A stretch of DNA of 48,821 nucleotides from Symmetrospora coprosmae (taxonomy: Eukaryota; Basidiomycota; Cystobasidiomycetes; Symmetrosporaceae): positions 1 through 48,821 of the forward strand of contig VUYT01000059.1 in assembly GCA_008802785.1 (NCBI GenBank), in the 5' to 3' direction. Shown in pieces: positions 42,685 through 48,821 of this stretch. The notes under the pieces were generated by a model. That model searched no databases. It was not told the origin of the DNA and saw only the letters and a program-made list of their open reading frames with translations. Within the stretch, counting starts at the first letter, position 1. Each line of letters opens with the position of its first letter. The position numbers and the translations under genes are program-made.

Positions 42685-44931
42685 TCAGTAATCCGAAGCA
42701 ATGTCCGACAAGAACTGAATGCTCTCTCGACGAAAGTCGTCCGAGCTCATCTTGGCTGCAGAGGCACACACACACACACGCACACCTTCACTTAGCTGCG
42801 CGCAAATCATCAACAAAGCCAAAGGATAGCACCCACTGTCGTAGTTCCGGATGGTCAGGACCTGCTGCCCCTCCGAGTACCTGTCCCACTCTGGCCCGCC
42901 CTTCGCGGCGGGCGTCGTGTCGTGAACAAAGTTGATCCAGTACTCTTGCATGATCCGGCTCGTCTCGAGGTCCCCGGGACGCTGCGACATTGGGCTGCGC
43001 ACCGTCTGCTCCATCACGCCAAAGATGTAGGGAACCTCAAAGAAATGCGCCACCCCAGCATCGATCGTCGAGTTCTGCGGGACCTGCACAAAGTGGTACT
43101 TGTACGCCGGGGCCACGCTCGAGAACTGCTTCGAGAGGTAGCGCACGCCTGTAAATGTAGGTGCTCGACAAGTCCGTTAGCTCAAGGCACAGGTATTCCG
43201 AGCGGAGCGCCGCAAGAAGAAGGAGAAGCGCCACACACCCGCGGCGAGACCGTCCGTGTAGAGCCAGTTGACACGCTTGTCCTGCAGTCCCGTAGGGAGG
43301 ACGCCGTCGCCAGTTCCAAACGGGCACCCTCGCGAGTTGTCGTTCGGGAAGACCTCCGGGAAGAGGTCGAGCGTAGTGTTCGATGGGTTCAGGGTAGCAT
43401 AAGCTCCTGTAGCGGTGAAACGTCCTGCATCAGCTCGTCATGTCCCCAAGTATAGGCAACGCACGCCAGCGGCGGGAGGGCACCCACTCGTGTAGACCTG
43501 CTCGAACTGCGTGTCGTTATTGATACCCACAGGGGCGCCGATTCCAGATGTCGCTTCGTCGAGATTGTGGCCGAGGATGAGCGGGACGCGCGAGAACTTC
43601 TTGTCCTTGAAGAGCTTCCACGATGGCGCAGGGAGGAAGTCGTCATCCGGCACGGCAGCAGGGTTGAATGTCCCGTTAGCGGCCGCGTAGATTGTGTCAA
43701 AGGGCAGGGCGCGGAGGCAGGCGAGGTCGTCGCTGCAGCTCGTGGCATTGAGGACTGGGCGGTTGTGGACGAGCAGCTCCGCACATCAGCAGCTACACGG
43801 ACTATGCTTGAGCTTGCCATGCTCGATCGATCGACACCTACATCGCGACCAGGCAGGCGCCTGCGAGACCAGCGAGGCGTTTGACGTCGCAAAAACGCCC
43901 GAGTTGCTGATGGCAGCGCGGAAAGGTGGGTTCTCGACCCCGCCGTCTGTAAGGAGCGCACGACGCATGATCAGCTCCAGAAGTCCCACCTCTGCCGACC
44001 CAATTCTGATGCGAATCAGACTCACAAGCTGTGAGCTGGGCCACGACAGAAGCGCCGCCGGCCGACTGGCCCCAGATCGTCACCTTGTCCTTGTCGCCCC
44101 CGAACGCGCCGACATTCTCCTGGAGCCAGTCGAGCGATTTGCGCTGGTCCTTGAAGCCGAGGTTCAGGACGCCCGCTTGGGCGGCGGCCTGTCCAGCCGG
44201 GAAGCCAAACGCGGCGACACGGTAGCTGCGGGGAACGGACGCAGGTCAGCCTTCTCAATTCCAGCACCGGCGCAGCGGATGCCTTCTCGGGGAGGAGTTC
44301 TCATTGACGACGCACTTGATGGACGCGAAGATGATGGGCTTGCCAATCTCGACGGAGCGCCTGACGAGGTACGTCCCGTTGTAGCGCGGATCGTTGGCGG
44401 TGCCTTGGACGAGACCGCCGCCGAAGATCCACACGAGCACAGGGAGCCTGTCGGACTCGGTTGTCCCAGCGGGGCGAATAACATTGATGTTCAGGCAGTC
44501 CTCTGAAACGGTGTAGTCCTGCCCTGCCGTGACGTTCGGGTAGCTGCTGACGCCATATCCGGGGCACACGTTGCCATAGCTCGTGGCGTCGAACGAGCCG
44601 TCGAAGGTCGTGTTGAGCGCTGTCGGATTTCCGAATCTCTGCACCGGCACGGGAAGAAGCGAGAGAGAGAGTGGTGGCTCCGTCATCATTTGCCTGTCCT
44701 GTATGCCGTTCCGCAGGAACCCTTTGGCATACTCACGGGGGCATTGGCGTACGGAATGCCTAGGAACGCTTCTGCTTTGAGGGCCAGATTCGAGGATCCG
44801 ACAACGGTGCCATTCTTGATGTTGGCCGTGGGTGCAGAGGTCGACGATGCGAACGCGTCGACGACGGGTCTGGCGAGCGTGACGTCCGCCAGGAGGGCGC
44901 CGAGAGCCAGGAGGGCCTTGACGGGGGGCAT
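42685..44931 (-). CDS. Secreted type-B carboxylesterase/lipase
   Basis: Alpha/beta-hydrolase that cleaves carboxylic esters outside the cell. ATG 44931 starts a signal peptide (MPPVKALLALGALLADVTLA). Family segments follow across about eight exons: FLGIPYANAP, SEDCLNINVIRPAG, VLVWIFGGGLVQG (oxyanion hole), LGFKDQRKSLDWLQENV, then VTIWGQSAGGASV with the nucleophile Ser. The acidic residue lies in LILGHNLDEATSG, the His in VAHFFEVPYIFG. The last exon is reached by a GTGGGT donor and gives TKMSSDDFRRESIQFLSDI to the stop at 42685. NxT/S sites suggest N-glycosylation. GQSAGG replaces the more usual GESAGG. Substrate unknown. Confidence 0.9.
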
Positions 44932-45800
44932 GGTGGACAAGCCGAACTTGTCAGCGGAGCGGGAGGATGATGACTATGTGCACGCGGTGGCTGCAGCCCT
45001 AGGACGGAGTGGAGAGGGACGGACGCTGTCGTGGAGAAGCGGAGTAAGGTTGGGGAAAGGGAGGAGAGAGAAGTGGGAAAGAGGGAAAGAGGAAGGGAGA
45101 ATGGGGCGACAGCTTTCAATGCCCGCGATTGCATCGTCCGGGGCACCATGGCGTGCTATACGCTATCCGTAGACAGGAGTGGGAGTACAGTAGTCAGTGA
45201 TGGCATTAGCGGGATCTACTCGTACAGCTGTCGGCGCGAACGAAAGGATGATCGTTCTTTTCATCTGGAGAAAGCGGAGAAAGTGCCTTCCGAGGTGGGG
45301 CTCATCGGGGCCCCTTGTGCCGCTTGGTGCCGAATTCGAAGCAAGCGGGGGAATTCGATGGGTACGGAGCCGACGCAGAACTCGAGCATGCGTTACGTGT
45401 TGGATACCGTGCTTAGTAGTGCGCACAACCCACTCGAGCGCATGTGGGACGGCCTGGGTGAATGGTTACTTCGGTCATCGCGGTCACGTGCAACGGTCGG
45501 TGTTTGACGAACACCGATAGTCTGCCGCCTACTGTCAGCCGCCTGCTTCCCGCTCGTCATACTTGTGGAGACGTCGCAAGCAAGCGAGATGCTGACTTGC
45601 CGAAGGTGGCCGTCGCCGGATGGCAGGGGCGGGAGAAGCATGTCGGACTGATACTGTAGGATGCGTGTAACGAGTACTGCTTGCGTAACTGCCATTGGGT
45701 ATAACGAGGTGAACTGCCAGTGTACAGGGAGGAGAGCCATGCTGGGGATACTGCAAGAGGCGAGAGGTGCGTGCACGGAGGCCGGCAGCGGCAGCGCCTC
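44932..45800. other. Intergenic: esterase promoter and CNB1 3' flank
   Basis: 869 bases, the second-longest non-coding stretch after 17754-18673. Purine-rich GGAGAG/GGGAAAG sequence fills about 45010-45110 (a C/T tract upstream of the esterase on its own strand). Open frames of 100-160 codons at 45031-45520 and 45393-45776 show no family resemblance. I see no gene. Confidence 0.55.
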
Positions 45801-47010
45801 TCAGAAGAGATCTGTGCGAAGGGGGAGTGGGGGCATCGAGGGGAAGAGGGAGACCGTCATCAGTCCGTCCGGGGCTAGTGAGTCACATTGCATCGCATGG
45901 CATGGCCACGCAGGAGAGCGCGGGCGGGATCCCTCGACCCACCGTCGAGCGTCATCTGCTTTGCAATGTCTGTATTTGCCACCATCATCTTGAACTCTTC
46001 AAAGTCAATCTTGCCGTCCCCGTTCTGGTCGGCCTCCATGATTGTCTTGTCGACAATCTGCTGCAGCTGCTGGTCCTTGAGGTTGTTGCCGACCATCATC
46101 TTGAGGACGAGGAAGAGCTCGCCGTTGCTGATGTACCCGTCGCGGTCAATGTCGTACACCTTGAAGGCGACTGCGGCACGGGCAAGCAGGGGCGGATGGC
46201 GTATAGACAAGTGGAGGCGGGCCCCGCTCAGCCATGCGCCTTTCAGAGTGTAGCAGTGCGGCACGTTGCCGAATCGTCGAGCAAGCGCCACCTACACTTT
46301 AGTTTTTCTTCGCGCTCTCCCCGGTTACTGAACGCGCTCAATCCGGCAACGAACTCCTGAAAGTCGACTGTCCCGCTCCCGCTGTGAGTGGCAGGGGCCA
46401 GGCGGCAGGCGGCGAGAGCAAAGTGTCAGTTTGTGGTCCTCTCGCGTACACCTGACGCGCGTGCGTTTGATGCGTCTCGCAAGCGCATCATCCATCCCAG
46501 AGAGGAGGGACTGGGACTGGCGCTTGACAGAATCGGACGCACTCCTCGTCAAAGATGGCAATCATCCTGCTCGCCAAGGGGTTGTTTGCAATCTGGGGAA
46601 TCTGGAGGAACTCTTCCTTGTCGATGGAGCCGGACCCGTCCTTGTCGAGCTTCATGAAGCGGCGCTTGAGCCTCTGGATCTCTGGGGCCGAGACTGATCA
46701 GGTTCGGAGGGTGTAGCATAGCATGTACGCGTGTTAGGCAGCGGGCGGACACGCGCGAGGACACGACACGACACGACGTCAGCGGGAGGGGGAAGGGGAA
46801 GAAGAAGAAGAAGAAGCGTCGCGGAGCATCAGTGAATGCTGCTCCATGGTTGCTCTGAGCACAGCACCGCGCACAGTTTGAGCTCTGCTCCATCTCCTGG
46901 AGGAGTCTGTGCATGGGCATGGGATGGGGATGGGGCCGCCGTCAGTTCATCGCCTCGACGACGACAATGACGACGACGACGACGACCAACGCGGATCCTG
47001 TCTGTCCCAT
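45801..47010 (-). CDS. CNB1: Calcineurin regulatory subunit B
   Basis: Calcium-binding regulatory subunit of the calcineurin phosphatase. Six exons give 173 residues (human 170): 47010-46987 (24 nt), 46896-46875 (22 nt), 46693-46543, 46381-46296, 46170-45943 and 45811-45801 (11 nt). The start [16 protein letters not shown] has Gly2, the N-myristoylation residue. Four EF-hands are [43 protein letters not shown] and [14 protein letters not shown]. The end MTLDDLF is formed by the 11-nt last exon. The strong conservation makes each splice choice testable by eye: every junction restores the family sequence and phase. Intron 1 begins in a GTC repeat, so its donor position is slightly ambiguous. 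It diverges from VPS68 across 188 bases. Confidence 0.93.
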
Positions 47011-47198
47011 CTTGTGTGTGTGTGTGGATCTGTGTGATATGCGGTTGCAGTGACGACGACGACGACGACGAGTTGGCATCCAGTCGACCGGTGAACCCTC
47101 CCTCAGCTCTGACCAGCTCCAACTCGACCACGCCCGTCTCATCAGCACAGCACAGCATAGCATAGCATAGCAGCCTCAACCTACACCCAGGCTAGGCC
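47011..47198. promoter_or_regulatory. Bidirectional promoter, CNB1 / VPS68
   Basis: 188 bases between divergent start codons. It contains a (GT)n run just upstream of CNB1 (about 47013-47025), a (GAC)n repeat at about 47052-47071 and five-base AGCAT/AGCAC repeats at about 47142-47172. Confidence 0.55.
47142..47172. repeat. Five-base tandem repeat (AGCAC/AGCAT)
   Basis: AGCAC units pass into AGCAT units, six in a row, ending about 27 bases before the VPS68 start codon, so probably in its 5' untranslated region. Confidence 0.7.
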
Positions 47199-48132
47199 AT
47201 GTCCCTGCCCCGCGCCAACTATGACCCACGTCGGGTCTGCCTCGTCTCGCTCCCCGGACTGGATCTCGGTCAGTCTGAGCGAGCATGAACAGCAGCGATG
47301 CGGTGCTCAGATCCATCCACAGCTGACAGCTGGCAGCTCACTCGCATCCGCATCCGCATCCGCGTCCGCATCCGCAATGGATTGTGATCTCGTCTGACCC
47401 GCAGGACCACGCAAGCGCGAGATTGGCGTCTACGTCTCTGGAGCTCTGGTGCGGCCATGCGGCAGGCGACGGGCGCCTTCTCAGCCGTGGCCGCCGTCGT
47501 CACCCGACAGCTAACATAGGCATTCCCGCGCTCGCACTCGTGCTCACCTCACCGCAGTTCGCCATCGGGTGGTGGCTCTTCTTTGACGCCTGCTTCCTCT
47601 CGTCCCGGGCCGTCCCACCCCTGGACGCGCCATACGACACGGTCCCCGTCCGCGTCACATTCGCCGACTGGCTCTCGCCCCTCTTCAGCACGTTCGGCAT
47701 GATCATTGTCAACCTGATTGACAAGCAGCGCCTGCTCAGCGAGGGCGGCATGGGCGGGAGCGGGTTCGGGGCGAGCAGCGACCCAGTCGCGTGGAAGGCC
47801 CGCCTCTTCCTCTTCCTCGGGTTCGCCCTCATGGCCGGCGGGCTCGCCGGAAGCATCACCGTCCTCCTCCTCAAGTACGTCATCCCCGGATACGGCGCAG
47901 AGTGGCAGTACGTCCGCTGGTGGGGCGTAGCCAACGTCCTCCAGAGCGGAGCGACAATGCTTAGGTGCGCCCAAAGCTTCCTTGTTCAGAGATCATTGGA
48001 CACTGTCAGAGATCATCGGACACTGTCACTAACCTCCGCCCATACCTCCACTCTGCCCGTGTCTTGTGGAATAGCGCCATCATCCTCTGGATGGCCCAGA
48101 GTGCAGAATCGGACTACGAGTACAATCTGTGA
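47199..48132 (+). CDS. VPS68: Vacuolar/endosomal membrane protein VPS68 (TMEM50/UPF0220 family)
   Basis: Small four-span membrane protein acting with ESCRT factors and Vps55 in endosome-to-vacuole transport. Four exons, 47199-47268, 47405-47448, 47558-47964 and 48075-48132, give 192 residues (yeast 184). Family segments: PRKREIGVYVSGAL, FAIGWWLFFDACFLSS, VRVTFADWLSPLFSTFGMII, VNLIDKQRLLSEG, WKARLFLFLGFALMAGGLAG, GVANVLQSGATML and the end IILWMAQSAESDYEYNL. Removing the last intron is essential: read through, the frame leaves the family and stops at 48181 instead. Donors are GTCAGT, GTGCGG and GTGCGC. Confidence 0.92.
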
Positions 48133-48821
48133 GCTCGCCAGCAGGGCCCCGCCTACTGACGATGCTGCACGGCGATACTGACACCTGCCGCCTCTGCATT
48201 AAAACAGTACGCTGTGATAGTGGAGCAAGCCTATGTATCGATACGAAGCAGTGACAGTGTACATCTAATGCACGGAAGCGAGTTGGCCCGCGCTCGCACC
48301 CCGTCCTGTTAGCCATCTGAGCGACACACTAGCACCATTCAGCCGCGTATGCCCCGGAATATCGTCGTTGCACGACTGACTGCACTACAGCACATAATGC
48401 CCACAACATAGCCCATGGATGAGGCCAAGCCAAGCCAGACCAAGCTAGAATGAACAGGGGTCGGAACTCAGGGCGAAAAAGAGGCCAAGCTAGCGGACAG
48501 ACTACAACGACAGACCAATCTGCACGGGTACTGATGGACTCGGATTGCGGATGTGGGGTCCCTGATAGGGCAGCTCGACTCGGCTCGGCTCGGCAGGCCA
48601 GCGCAGAAGCTGGGACTTCGCGGGCGATGAGAAGCTCAAAGAACGGAGAGGAAGGTTCGAGGGAGAAGAGAAGATACAGTAGCTGAGAGAAAGAGGAGGC
48701 AAAGGGGGGGGGGGGGGGGGGGAACGGATATGGTATGCACAGGGGGGGGTGGCGCCCCCGTCAACGCGGGGGGGGGGGGGGGAGCCGGGGGGGGGGGAGG
48801 CGGGAGGGGAGGGCGAGGGTG
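48133..48821. other. VPS68 3' flank and right window edge
   Basis: 689 bases without recognisable coding sequence. From about 48700 the sequence becomes poly-G with interruptions. Probably untranslated region followed by an unreliable scaffold end. Confidence 0.6.
48704..48821. repeat. Poly-G-rich scaffold edge
   Basis: Runs of G at 48704-48722 (19), 48742-48749 (8), 48768-48782 (15) and 48787-48797 (11) are separated by short mixed sequence. The mirror of the 25-G run at the left edge suggests sequencing or assembly artefact at both ends. Confidence 0.8.

Noticed and set aside
45031-45520. Open frames of 107-158 codons upstream of the esterase
   Set aside because: Purine-rich promoter-like sequence translated as Arg/Glu/Gly; no conserved motif.

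Overview
The window is a gene-dense nuclear segment of a basidiomycete fungus, most likely from the smut lineage (Ustilaginomycotina). That placement is an inference from protein resemblance, GC-rich coding DNA and short, frequent introns. Twenty-two gene units can be placed: seventeen intact protein-coding genes of recognisable family, one intact gene without a recognised family, and a four-copy tandem array of an unknown gene family in which only one copy is intact. I reconstructed most exon structures by hand from reading frame, splice sites and family conservation. Introns are mostly 50-120 nt, donors are mostly GTGNGY, and several exons are only 9-27 nt long. No transposon, CRISPR array, tRNA or rRNA was recognised.

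Layout. 413-940: 5' part of a glycerophosphodiester phosphodiesterase (-), cut off near the window edge. 1646-3735: RVB1 AAA+ ATPase (-). 4096-4692: ribosomal protein S12 (-). 5232-8061: 15-exon YAT-family amino-acid permease (-). 8561-10021: ER J-protein ERJ5 (-), divergent from COA1 (+, 10171-11275). 11508-15943: large mitochondrial PPR protein (-). 16235-17753: GT61 glycosyltransferase (-). 18320-24560: tandem array of four about 1.6-kb units (+). 24824-26601: PTC1-type PP2C phosphatase (-). 26993-29622: RSC9 chromatin remodeller subunit (-), divergent from the iron regulator HAPX (+, 30307-32684). 33040-34763: unknown disordered basic protein (+). 35252-36535: ketopantoate reductase (-). 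36761-42163: ABCC transporter (-). 42685-44931: secreted type-B carboxylesterase (-). 45801-47010: calcineurin B (-), divergent from VPS68 (+, 47199-48132).

How the genes relate. This is a typical eukaryotic mix rather than one pathway. Local themes are mitochondria (COA1 and the PPR protein both point to cytochrome oxidase biogenesis), the secretory and endomembrane system (ERJ5, GT61, VPS68, esterase), calcium and phosphatase signalling (CNB1, PTC1), and iron or chromatin regulation (HAPX, RSC9). The HAPX promoter carries a perfect match to the GATA-type iron-repressor site.

The most novel material is the tandem array. Its protein family has a 50-residue Trp/Pro/Gly module, an Asn/Gly-rich linker and a conserved basic C-terminus, and I recognise no described family. 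Next in interest are the micro-exons (9, 11, 13, 20 and 22 nt) and one permease intron whose only frame-preserving boundaries are GA-AG. Both window ends carry long poly-G tracts, so the window is probably a whole scaffold and its edges should be treated as unreliable.
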